This document shows, in pieces, positions 8,393 to 15,693 of a stretch of 17,148 nt of DNA (its first letter is position 1; each line of letters starts with the position of its first letter). The stretch covers positions 1 to 17,148 of the forward strand of contig JAJRYU010000506.1 of the NCBI GenBank assembly GCA_024275615.1. Direction: 5' to 3'. Source of the DNA: Planctomycetota bacterium. Its GTDB lineage: Bacteria; Planctomycetota; GCA-002687715; DRQF01. The notes under the pieces are model-generated. The model was not told where the DNA came from. It did not search any database and was given only the letters and a program-made list of their open reading frames with translations. The translations under genes were made by a program, and so were the position numbers.

Positions 8393-8728
8393 ATGAAAGG
8401 GAACCAGCACAACGTTGAGCCAGACGAAGATCTCGCTGCGGCCATTCTCGGCGGCAATCACGAGAGTTTTCGCGTTCTGGTCATTCGTCACGACGCCCTC
8501 GTTCGGCGAGTAGTTGGGCGTTGTGTTGCTGATCCAATGATAGTTGAAGATGCGATCCAGGAAACTTGGTGCCAGTCCTTTAAGAACCTCCGTGACTTGG
8601 TCAATCCGGCAAGCTTGCCAGCTTGGTTGACAAAGATCGCCACGCGCTGCGCTTGGGAGCAGCAAAGGAAACTAGTACGGTGCCAGGTTATTTTTGACAG
8701 CCCAGTCCTTTTCGAGGAGTTGGTGTAG
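8393..8728 (+). pseudogene. Truncated ECF sigma factor (region 2 only)
   Basis: The frame encodes 111 residues. Residues 10-93 are a recognisable sigma-70 region 2: DEDLAAAILGGNHESFRVLVIRHDALVRRVVG, IVEDAIQETWCQSFKNL, SLPAWLTKIATRCAWEQQRK. This includes the core-binding and -10-melting helices. At about 8672-8680 the sigma sequence stops and the frame runs into the dispersed repeat (8680-8719), giving an unrelated tail ending at TAG 8728. Region 4 and any C-terminal extension are absent, and no sigma region-4 sequence resumes on this strand downstream. The most likely reading is a gene cut by insertion or rearrangement at the repeat. It is less likely to be a functional region-2-only protein. 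The ATG is preceded by GGGG only 2 nt away, so the start is not strongly marked. Confidence 0.72.
8680..8719 (+). repeat. Second copy of the REP-like repeat, left half only
   Basis: Ungapped alignment with 4971-5010 gives 32 of 40 identical bases. GTGCCAGGTTATT is identical, four bases differ, ACAGCCCA is identical, and the rest differs mainly by transitions. The right half of the palindrome is not present here, so it does not fold like the first copy. It begins exactly where the sigma gene loses homology. Confidence 0.65.
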
Positions 8729-8770
8729 CTTCTCTTCTGTACTTTCATTTTCAGCCTTTCTTCTTTGGTG

Positions 8771-8783
8771 CGGTGCCGGGTTA
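8771..8783 (+). repeat. Short variant of the repeat arm upstream of the HNH-RuvB gene
   Basis: CGGTGCCGGGTTA differs at one of 13 positions from CGGTGCCAGGTTA at 8678-8690. It is followed by ACCGC, which can pair with GCGGT at 8770-8774 around a 9-nt loop. Homology to the longer copies does not extend beyond this core. Confidence 0.35.
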
Positions 8784-8842
8784 ACCGCCTGTCATTGACC
8801 CCCTTGAACGCTATCATGCTGATTCAGGTTTACCTCTCCATT

Positions 8843-8848
8843 AGGAAG
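8843..8848 (+). promoter_or_regulatory. Shine-Dalgarno site fixing the HNH-RuvB start
   Basis: AGGAAG lies 6 nt upstream of ATG 8855. The frame is open further upstream (to a TTG at 8765, with another ATG at 8816), but that part overlaps the repeat region and lacks a comparable site. Confidence 0.6.
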
Positions 8849-8854
8849 AATCAC

Positions 8855-10900
8855 ATGAGTGTTGCACCCAAATCCAGAGATGAGATTCCCGCCGTTCACC
8901 TGCACTTCGGTCTCGATGCCAAAGCTTTAGAAGGTGCTCTCCTGCTTCACAATCGCACTTGCGACGCGGCGCGCCGTGCTCTTGCTTTCTATCTTCATGA
9001 CATGCAGAGTCGAGGTCTTCATCAAGCACTTGGGTTCGTAAGCGCGGTACAGTTTGCACGTCAACGCTTGGACATGAGCAGAAGACTCGCCCGCACTCTT
9101 ATCGCTGTGGGCAGTGCCCTGCGGGAGTTGCCGCTCACTGATGATGCTTTCTGCAAGGGAAGGATTTCTTGGTCGAAGGTGCGCTTGCTGGTGAAGATTG
9201 CCATTCCCGAAAACGAAAAGGCCTGGTTGACTCGGGCCGAGGGCATCTCTTGCGAACGTCTAGAGCTGGAGATTCGAGGCGCTGAAAAGGGGAGGCCGCC
9301 AAGGGAAGATGGCTTGGGTGTGCCGACTGTCAAGTTTCAGTTTGCCGCCAAACTCCCTCCCTTGAGCCATGAAATCTTGGAACAAGCACGCAGGAAGATC
9401 CACCAAGAATCTGGTGGTGATTTGGATGACGGTGAGTTCTTGCAGTTTCTTGCCGAGAGTTATTTGCGGCAAGGGGAGTGCAAAGGGGAAGAGAGGAATA
9501 TGGGTTCCTCTTCCCTCTATCAGGTGGCTATTGGGCACTGCCCCGAATGCACAAGATCTCACGTGGCGACGGACTATGGTCCTATCACGCTAACTCCCAG
9601 CGAAGGGGCTATGATTCGTTGCGATGGCGAAATCGCAGGCTCAAAGAGTTCTTCCCCTACGCCCCCCAAGACAAGGCGGCGAGTTTTGGCTCGAGATGGT
9701 CACCGCTGCGTGCATTGCCAGGGCAGTGGTAACCTCCACGTTCACCACATCGTCTTTCGCCAAGACGGTGGAACGAATGATCTGTCAAATTTGATGACTC
9801 TCTGCGCCCATTGTCACGGCATGATTCATGACGGCTTTCTCAAGATCGAAGGCAAAGCCCCTCATGGGTTGACCATCACCGACGGTTCCGGGCGACTTTT
9901 GGACGGGAATGGACGCCGTGTTGGACCAGAAATTCTCTTGGACAGGATTGAGGGTGGCCCATATGGGCCACCCTCGGCAACTGTGGCCGAGGGGAAGAAA
10001 CTTGCCGACCTCATTGGCCAGGAAGAGGTTAGAGAAAGTTTAGAGATCGTTTGTCTGGCTGCTCAAAGAGAAAACCGGGCCCCGCGCCATGTTCTCCTCC
10101 AAGGTCCACCAGGATTAGGGAAGACTTCCTTGGCTCGAGCCATGGCCGTCGAAAGCGGGGCGCCTTTCGTTTCAAGAACGGGGCCCGCAGTTTCCTCTAT
10201 CGACGAGCTTCTTGTAGCGGAAGGTACGGTTCTGTTGATTGACGAGATCCACGCGCTTCCTCGACACGTTGCAGAAGTGTTCTATGAGACGATGGACCAA
10301 GGCAAGATCTGCGTGGTGGGGGCCACCACCAATCCCAACCTCATGCCCAAGCCGCTTCGAGATCGCTTTGTGTTGCAGGAAGAACTTCTTGACTACTCAG
10401 AATGGGATCTTGCCAGGATCGTAAGCCAAGCATCAAACGCAAACATCGAGGGGAAAGCCAGCCAAACGATTGCTCGGGCTTCCATGGGCACACCCAGGAA
10501 AGCTCTTGCTCTCCTCAATTCTGTCGACGACCTACGACTGGCTCGGGGCAAGAAGGTCATCAGCGCGGCTTTGGTCCAAGAGGCTCTTCGTCGCAAGCGA
10601 ATGGATGAACTCGGTTTGGGTCCTCGCCACACACAGGCCCTCAATATTCTCAAGAAACGAAGGCGCCCGACCGGACAGGCCAGGTTAGCCTCGCTCATGG
10701 GCCTTGATAGGGATGTGCTCCAAGTCACCATCCAACCGGACCTGCTCCGTCTTCAGCTCATTGACGTGACCCCCCGGGGCCTCGTGGCGAGCGCAACAAA
10801 GAGATCCCACGAGACTCACGTCGCCAATTGGCACCGAGGCGAAGTGGGGGTGAGGGAGCGTATCACTCCTTATCGTAGGCTCCTGGAATACCGGGCTTGA
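8855..10900 (+). CDS. HNH endonuclease fused to a RuvB-like AAA+ ATPase
   Basis: 681 residues in one uninterrupted frame. Residues 1-265 are a helical N-terminal region of the sort that precedes HNH domains in 13E12/DUF222-like proteins. The HNH (beta-beta-alpha-metal) nuclease is at about 272-328: zinc pairs RCVHC (C285, C288) and LCAHC (C317, C320), catalytic-type HVHHIV (H297, H298), GGTNDLSNL and terminal H325. A linker (329-379) contains GGPYGPP. The RuvB-like motor follows at about 380-650: LIGQEEV, Walker A GPPGLGKT (417-424), Walker B LLIDEIH (460-466), sensor 1 VVGATTN (487-493), arginine finger PLRDRF (500-505), sensor 2 GTPR (545-548) and a winged helix with DELGLGPRH and VTPRGL. 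The presensor-1 hairpin segment of RuvB, used to contact RuvA, is largely missing. By inference it is a nuclease coupled to a DNA-translocating ring acting on branched or invading DNA. No partner gene is adjacent. Confidence 0.88.
   Translation: MSVAPKSRDEIPAVHLHFGLDAKALEGALLLHNRTCDAARRALAFYLHDMQSRGLHQALGFVSAVQFARQRLDMSRRLARTLIAVGSALRELPLTDDAFCKGRISWSKVRLLVKIAIPENEKAWLTRAEGISCERLELEIRGAEKGRPPREDGLGVPTVKFQFAAKLPPLSHEILEQARRKIHQESGGDLDDGEFLQFLAESYLRQGECKGEERNMGSSSLYQVAIGHCPECTRSHVATDYGPITLTPSEGAMIRCDGEIAGSKSSSPTPPKTRRRVLARDGHRCVHCQGSGNLHVHHIVFRQDGGTNDLSNLMTLCAHCHGMIHDGFLKIEGKAPHGLTITDGSGRLLDGNGRRVGPEILLDRIEGGPYGPPSATVAEGKKLADLIGQEEVRESLEIVCLAAQRENRAPRHVLLQGPPGLGKTSLARAMAVESGAPFVSRTGPAVSSIDELLVAEGTVLLIDEIHALPRHVAEVFYETMDQGKICVVGATTNPNLMPKPLRDRFVLQEELLDYSEWDLARIVSQASNANIEGKASQTIARASMGTPRKALALLNSVDDLRLARGKKVISAALVQEALRRKRMDELGLGPRHTQALNILKKRRRPTGQARLASLMGLDRDVLQVTIQPDLLRLQLIDVTPRGLVASATKRSHETHVANWHRGEVGVRERITPYRRLLEYRA
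9950..9975. repeat. 26-nt perfect palindrome at the nuclease/motor junction
   Basis: GAGGGTGGCCCAT (9950-9962) is followed immediately by its exact reverse complement (9963-9975). It lies within the coding sequence, at codons for the EGGPYGPPS linker between the HNH and RuvB-like domains. Its length makes chance unlikely in a window this size. It could mark an in-frame insertion or fusion point, a self-recognised nuclease site, or an mRNA hairpin between domains. Confidence 0.8.
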
Positions 10901-11021
10901 ATGAATGAAGTCCTTGACCATCAATCTACGCCGGTCCCATTCGTAAGGCATCAAAAAATGTGGATGGTGCCCCAAGTCATCTCGAAGGCTTGAGAGCAAA
11001 GTGCGCCCATTGACCGTACTT

Positions 11022-11036
11022 TGACCATCTTGGTCA
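11022..11036. terminator. Small hairpin between convergent genes
   Basis: TGACCA / TGGTCA with a TCT loop lies in the 160-nt gap between the converging HNH-RuvB and sigma fusion genes. The stem is only 6 bp and there is no T-run on either side, so a terminator role rests on position alone. Confidence 0.2.
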
Positions 11037-11060
11037 TGGTGGATACTGCCATCGCGATCT

Positions 11061-14036
11061 CTACTTCAAGGTGATCTGATGTTCCAGTCTTGAGTCAGCA
11101 TCTAGGGAAAGCACGCCGATCCGGCCTGATTCGTCCTTGATCTCCAATAGATGGCGACTGTTTGCGATGGTCAGCGACATCGTCAATGGGCCTTCTCGGT
11201 AGCGGCGACGGCTTCCTTTTCCAACTACGAGACCAGCAGCATTCTTGAGTTTGTAGCTGAAACCTTCGAGGCGTTGAGAACCCCTCACACTGCGCACCTG
11301 TATTCGAAATTGTCGTCCCATTTCAGCGTTCAGTTTGACCGCCGTGGTTTCATTCTCCACCACCTCTACTTCAACCATGGCACACGCCACTGTCTTGCTT
11401 TGAGAAACCAGAAGATATCTTCCAGCGGCAAGAGGCTGTGACAAGGAATTCAGCCCCGGCAAACCGATTGATACTGAAGAACCTCCATCGAGACTTCGAC
11501 CCAAAAGTTGAAGGTCGCCAATCTCTTCCAACCCAGCAATCTCTATTCGAAGCCGCCCAGGCGCCTTGAATCGAATGTCACCGACATCCTTTGTTTCGTC
11601 TCGCGCGACCGTGAAAATCTGTGACCTCTGGTGGCCGAATCTCGGCAAGTCTAAAGACAGCCTATAACGTCCCGGCGGAATCTTTTTGAATTGAAATTTG
11701 CCAGTGCTATCTGCCGTTTCAATACCTGTGCTGCCTCCCGAAACAAAGGGCTGGCGAATCGCGGATACATTGGCTCCAGTGGCAGGTCGGCCATCCGGCT
11801 TCACAATCCGGCCGGTAAGAGTGGCAACACCAAGGGCATCCCAAGGAACTGTGATTCTAAATTCATTCTGGCCGGGACTGACGCCATTCTCCGAAGCGAT
11901 TGTCGTTATGCCATTGGACGCTCGAACTTCGATGCGATAGACAACTTCGTTGTCAAGATGTGCGATCTTGAATCGACCATTCTTGTCAGTCTTGGTGAAT
12001 CCTCCCGAGTATTTCTTATTTTGGATCCCGTTGGCGTTGACAGAAAGTCCACCTATCGAGTTTCCGTGCTCATCAACGACGACACCGACAATCGAGACTC
12101 CCGAGTCGAGTTGACAATCCCAGGTCGCTTCTTCGCCAACAACGACCAAAACTGTCCCCGTTATCTTTCCGATCTTATTTTTTTCGGCGCGCATGGAATG
12201 AGTTCCGGGTGCCACACAATCGAAGCGGAATCTTCCGAGTTTGTCGGTTTGCATGTAGTTGCCATCGATGGATCCGTACATGCCGAGGGTCACTTCGACG
12301 GCAGACAAGGGTTGGTCGTCAACGCCTCTGACAGTTCCACGGACCGAGCCACCAGGCTGAAGAACAACGCGGTGGTGGGTGGTTCTGCCAGCCTGGACGG
12401 TGAGCGTCTTTTTTGCAGCGGCGAAGTTGGCAGCTCTCATGATCAGGGGCAGCTCTCCAGGCATCAGACTTTCCAGAGCCAGATGCCCCATTTCGTCGGA
12501 CGTATTGTCCGTCCGTGTGAATGGAACCGCTGTGTTGCCATCTGGCAATTGAGTTTGGCTGAGGCTCGGTTTCCCCGCAATGCAACGAACGAAGGGAACA
12601 GGGTTGTTCTTGGCATCGACAAACTCGAGAACTACGCGTCCCGCAGGACCACCCAGAGTCAGCGTGATCTCCTTCTTGCTGCCCTTCGATGTGGAGATCA
12701 TGATGAGCGGGGACGGCAATCGGCCAGGGGCCCGGGCAGCGATGAGAGACATTGACCGACTCCCTAGGTTGGGGACGGTAAAATGTCCATCGACGCCACT
12801 CACACATAGAGGCTCTGTTTTCATGCTCTGCTGCCAAAAATCGCCAACGAGGATCTCCGCGCCCGGAAAAGGAACACCTTTGTCGTCGATTACTGTGCCG
12901 GTAATTGACATACCTTTGGGGATGACGAGGATTTCCTGGCTGGTCTCCCCAGGTTTGATTTTGAGACGCTTGTTCCCCCCGACCACGGTGCGAACTAGAC
13001 AGCTTCCAGCATGCCAGGCTTCCAGGATCAATCTCCCGTTTTCATTCGTGCGAAAGTTCGCTTCTTTGAAGAACGGGTCGACCACACCGAAAGGGATTAT
13101 CTGCAGCGGCAAGTACTTCGCTGGTGGGCCGTTGCTACTTCCATAGACCACGGTGAGTTCGAGCCTTCCGGTCGTCAATTCTGTCCTTGGTCCGGATCGC
13201 TCGAAACTTGGATCGTCCTTTGGCTCATGACCACTTTTTGTCTTCGCGGCTCTTTTGGCTGTCCTCTTGTCGTGCGTCTTACGGACGCCCGAACGACCGA
13301 CCTTGTTCAGGTCAGAGTATTCTTGAACCCCAGGGCGATCCAGATCGGAGTCCTCAGCGTCACTTCCAAACTGGAAAACAACGGTTGCGATCGTGGCGAC
13401 GAAGCAGATGATGAGGGCGACTTTGACTTTGGCGGACATAAGAAAAACTCCGTTTACGAGCTTGGAGAGAATCGAACTTGAAGTCGAAGTTGTGAAGATT
13501 CCCATAGCACCGGGCAACAGGGGAATTGCCCAAGCTTCACGATTACCGAATTCCTGATCGAGGTGCCTTCTAAGAAGTGAGAGTGCTCGACGTTTGCGGG
13601 TACGCACGGTTTCGATTGGAACCGCCATGACCTCGGCAACTTTTGCAATTGGCAGACTTTCGAAGAACGAGAGAGTAATTGTCCGTCGATAGGGAGTGTC
13701 GAGAACTGAGACTGCCTTGATCAAGCGCATTCTTACTTCGTTCCGCTCTATGATGTCGGCAGGAGTTCTCCTCGTCACGTCTTTCTTGGCGGCCTTGACT
13801 TCAAAGAGAGCTCGACGGCATTCGTTGCAGTGGTGGCGCAAGATCCGGAAATTGACAGCGTTCTGCAGCCAACCGCTCAATGAAGAGGACCTGTCCGCGG
13901 CGCCTTCTGCGGCGGCCAACCAGGCGTCTTGGCGGACGTCATCCGCCTGATCGGCGGAGCGAACAAGCTGAGTGGCAAGTCTCTCCAGTTTGGCATCAAT
14001 CTTGAGAAGTTCATCGGGATCAAAGTCGGAGCGCAT
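11061..14036 (-). CDS. Second ECF-type sigma factor fused to a transmembrane helix and carboxypeptidase-regulatory-like repeats
   Basis: 991 residues, ATG at 14036 with GAGG 6 nt upstream. Sigma region 2 is at about 15-80 (LVRSADQADDVRQDAWLAAAEG, LSGWLQNAVNFRILRHH). Region 4 is at about 105-160 (LDTPYRRTITLSFFESLPIAKVAEVMAVPIETVRTRKRRALSLLRRHL), with the helix-turn-helix intact. One membrane helix follows (about 204-223, VKVALIICFVATIATVVFQF), then a Lys/Arg/Asp-rich linker (225-290). About seven beta-sandwich repeats come next (ITGTVIDDKGVPFPGAEILV, VRGTVRGVDDQPLSAVEVTLG, IVGVVVDEHGNSIGGLSVNA, LTGRIVKPDGRPATGANVSA), ending in a shorter non-repeat tail. The architecture matches the plus-strand fusion at 5115-8327, but sequence similarity between the two is low outside motifs, so they are old paralogues at most. 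It is likely a membrane-tethered regulator; its target promoters are unknown. Confidence 0.9.
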   Translation of the reverse strand: MRSDFDPDELLKIDAKLERLATQLVRSADQADDVRQDAWLAAAEGAADRSSSLSGWLQNAVNFRILRHHCNECRRALFEVKAAKKDVTRRTPADIIERNEVRMRLIKAVSVLDTPYRRTITLSFFESLPIAKVAEVMAVPIETVRTRKRRALSLLRRHLDQEFGNREAWAIPLLPGAMGIFTTSTSSSILSKLVNGVFLMSAKVKVALIICFVATIATVVFQFGSDAEDSDLDRPGVQEYSDLNKVGRSGVRKTHDKRTAKRAAKTKSGHEPKDDPSFERSGPRTELTTGRLELTVVYGSSNGPPAKYLPLQIIPFGVVDPFFKEANFRTNENGRLILEAWHAGSCLVRTVVGGNKRLKIKPGETSQEILVIPKGMSITGTVIDDKGVPFPGAEILVGDFWQQSMKTEPLCVSGVDGHFTVPNLGSRSMSLIAARAPGRLPSPLIMISTSKGSKKEITLTLGGPAGRVVLEFVDAKNNPVPFVRCIAGKPSLSQTQLPDGNTAVPFTRTDNTSDEMGHLALESLMPGELPLIMRAANFAAAKKTLTVQAGRTTHHRVVLQPGGSVRGTVRGVDDQPLSAVEVTLGMYGSIDGNYMQTDKLGRFRFDCVAPGTHSMRAEKNKIGKITGTVLVVVGEEATWDCQLDSGVSIVGVVVDEHGNSIGGLSVNANGIQNKKYSGGFTKTDKNGRFKIAHLDNEVVYRIEVRASNGITTIASENGVSPGQNEFRITVPWDALGVATLTGRIVKPDGRPATGANVSAIRQPFVSGGSTGIETADSTGKFQFKKIPPGRYRLSLDLPRFGHQRSQIFTVARDETKDVGDIRFKAPGRLRIEIAGLEEIGDLQLLGRSLDGGSSVSIGLPGLNSLSQPLAAGRYLLVSQSKTVACAMVEVEVVENETTAVKLNAEMGRQFRIQVRSVRGSQRLEGFSYKLKNAAGLVVGKGSRRRYREGPLTMSLTIANSRHLLEIKDESGRIGVLSLDADSRLEHQITLK

Positions 14037-14316
14037 TCGTTGGCCTCAGCCTCAAGGTGGATAAACCAGGGTCATCTTCCTTCATAGCCCACCGCAAGTT
14101 GATTCGGGTTCAAATCATTGAAAAAAACCTTGATTCGGACCATATCAGATAGGTGATCGTACTCATCCCCCTTGTGTCAAGGTCGTTATCGCTCGCTTTG
14201 CTGAGGGTGAAATACGTTTCAGTATTTTTGCTCGATCGGATTGAGGGATAGCGATCGCCCCGATACGAAGATTGAATAGCCCGTTTCTCGAGTTCTCATC
14301 GGCGTGGCAGTTGGAG

Positions 14317-14334
14317 TTCTCCGACACCGGAGAA
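14317..14334. repeat. Perfect 7-bp inverted repeat
   Basis: TTCTCCG (14317-14323) and CGGAGAA (14328-14334) flank an ACAC loop. There is no T-run on either strand, so it is not a standard terminator. It lies about 280 nt upstream of the sigma fusion gene start and could be a protein-binding site or a chance hairpin. Confidence 0.3.
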
Positions 14335-14656
14335 TCAATCCTTCGGAATCACGGTAGAGTACGGTACCCGGCCAGGTGCTAAACCCTAACCCGACATCGT
14401 TGGTCCATTCTCTGGCGCTCTTTAGTCGCAGCTATCAGACAATTGTCTCTTCCACATTCCTCGCGAAGCAGCGAGCTCCTATGGATGCCTTTGCGCTCCC
14501 AAGAATCGACATCGAGACGGCTGCTGTAGCTGTCCATATTTCAATAGACACAGTTGCCTAGGATAGCTACTTGGGGATTTCAGACAAGAAACTCAAAGCA
14601 ACGAAAGCGATCACACCAGTCGGTTTGCTGATCCCTGAACTTTCGAAATTTGGGGT

Positions 14657-14974
14657 GTGCTCGGTCAGTCGGTAATTCACACGAATGTTCTTGAGTTTGG
14701 GCCGGAAGTCGATCCTGACGGTAAAGCTTGTGTCCAGATGTTTTCTCGGAAAGTCGAGCCTTTCTTTGATCGACATAGCCTCAAGGGAATCTCTTTAGCA
14801 GCTACAATAGCTCAGCGTGGAATCGAGTTAGTCTTTTTTGACGACAGTGCAATTATTCCCGGTTGGCTGGAATTGCGCGGAGGAGAGTTCTTCGCGACGG
14901 CCACTGCCAAGAGCCGATTGGAGAAACGATATTTGGAGTTTACTAACCTCATCCATGAGGCTGAGAGAACTTAA
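14657..14974 (+). CDS. Hypothetical protein, doubtful
   Basis: 105 residues from a GTG start; the in-frame stop at 14636-14638 limits any upstream extension. The product is not recognised: a mixed alpha/beta composition with SLKGISLAATIAQRGIELVFFDD in the middle and a charged helical end (SRLEKRYLEFTNLIHEAERT). Codons read like plausible coding sequence. A neighbouring frame (about 14571-14666) encodes GISDKKLKATKAITPVGLL, so a single frameshift could join the two into a longer decayed gene. TTG 14571 is preceded by AGGA about 8 nt away. There is no good Shine-Dalgarno sequence for GTG 14657. It may be a gene remnant or chance. Confidence 0.3.
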   Translation: MLGQSVIHTNVLEFGPEVDPDGKACVQMFSRKVEPFFDRHSLKGISLAATIAQRGIELVFFDDSAIIPGWLELRGGEFFATATAKSRLEKRYLEFTNLIHEAERT

Positions 14975-15113
14975 AGCGAATGTTCGAGTTCTCACTTTTC
15001 TTGCAAAATACTAAGGCAGTAGAAGGTACGGCCACCGTTTCGGCGATTCTACAACAACAATCTGGAGTTGATTCGGAATGGAAGAAAAGACGGCAATGGT
15101 GTGTCACGAACAC

Positions 15114-15692
15114 TCACCATTGTTCTTTGATCAAAGCTAATGCCCGAGACACACGCTTCCTCGCTGCCTCTTCACTGATGCCCTCGTTCTTGCCAATGAC
15201 AGAATAGTCATTGCCTGCCAAGCGCTCTTCCAAGGCTGACTTGTAGGGTTCCCGCAATTCGCCAACCAACTTCAACATCTTTTTCTTGTCATCAGCATTC
15301 GCTTCGATGGAGAAGGGGCCAGGTTCTCTTCTTGTGACTGTCGCGTCATCAGGTTGATTCGCCCTTATCCTGTCCATGTCACGTTTCTTGCTTCGATGAG
15401 TCCTGGCCGCCGAGACAAGTTGATTGTCAACGATTTTGCTGGCAAACGACCAAAACTGTGGCCATGTGTCGCCCTTGAATAGATGAGCTGCTTGCACGAG
15501 CTGAAGCAGAACATTTTGGCCCAAATCCTGTGAGTCCATCACTCGTCTGAGGTTGTCTGGACCTGTCAGTTTCTTGCTACACATCTCGTGAATTCTAACG
15601 AGCAGAACAGAAAGATCAGCCGGATCATCAAGGCTTGTTCTTGCCTCTCTCAGTATGCTCAACATCTTGGCCAAGTCATTGGGCATGCTCAT
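15114..15692 (-). CDS. ECF-type RNA polymerase sigma factor
   Basis: 192 residues from ATG 15692. The frame extends 16 codons further upstream into the kinase gene, but this ATG has GGAG 6 nt upstream (plus-strand 15699-15702). Region 2-like sequence is at about 50-110 (DSQDLGQNVLLQLVQAAHLFKGDTWPQFWSFASKIVDNQLVSAARTHRSKKRDMDR). A variable linker is at about 112-137. Region 4 is at about 138-192 (LVGELREPYKSALEERLAGNDYSVIGKNEGISEEAARKRVSRALALIKEQW), with the helix-turn-helix. Length and order fit a standalone ECF-type sigma of the kinase-associated kind found in Planctomycetota. The kinase TGA and this ATG are separated by one base, and the ribosome-binding site is inside the kinase's last codons, so translation is probably coupled and the kinase likely controls this sigma factor. 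No anti-sigma gene is visible. Confidence 0.88.
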   Translation of the reverse strand: MSMPNDLAKMLSILREARTSLDDPADLSVLLVRIHEMCSKKLTGPDNLRRVMDSQDLGQNVLLQLVQAAHLFKGDTWPQFWSFASKIVDNQLVSAARTHRSKKRDMDRIRANQPDDATVTRREPGPFSIEANADDKKKMLKLVGELREPYKSALEERLAGNDYSVIGKNEGISEEAARKRVSRALALIKEQW

Positions 15693-15693
15693 G

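Larger units (their letters stand above)
14037..15113. other. 1.08-kb stretch with little clear coding content
   Basis: It lies upstream of the minus-strand sigma fusion gene and downstream of the minus-strand sigma/kinase pair, so it should hold the former's promoter and the latter's terminator. A TTGACA-like element is present on the minus strand at 14175-14180, but no convincing -10 box is correctly spaced from it. A small inverted repeat lies at 14317-14334. One plus-strand frame (14657-14974) and an overlapping minus-strand frame (14567-14776) are open, but neither is recognised. No tRNA or known structured RNA is evident. Confidence 0.5.

Noticed and set aside
10679..10687. GCCAGGTTA inside the RuvB-like coding region as another repeat copy.
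   Set aside because: Only 9 nt match, flanks do not match, and the codons are explained by the conserved protein sequence.
10901..10993. 30-codon frame directly after the HNH-RuvB stop.
   Set aside because: No ribosome-binding site clearly distinct from the upstream gene end, no recognisable product, and too short to support.
8674..11020. AGTACGGT (8674-8681) and ACCGTACT (11013-11020) as terminal inverted repeats of a mobile unit carrying the HNH-RuvB gene.
   Set aside because: Only 8 nt match and nothing extends on either side. An 8-nt inverted match between two flanks of this size is expected by chance fairly often, and no target-site duplication is seen.
11691..12755. Long plus-strand open frame (354 codons) opposite the second sigma fusion gene.
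   Set aside because: It lies fully antisense to a well-supported protein with repeated domains; its translation has no domain features and is a shadow frame.
14353..14371. AGTACGGTACCCGGCCAGG as a further repeat copy.
   Set aside because: It shares only a short AGTACGGT-CC core, and the diagnostic GGTTATT part is absent.
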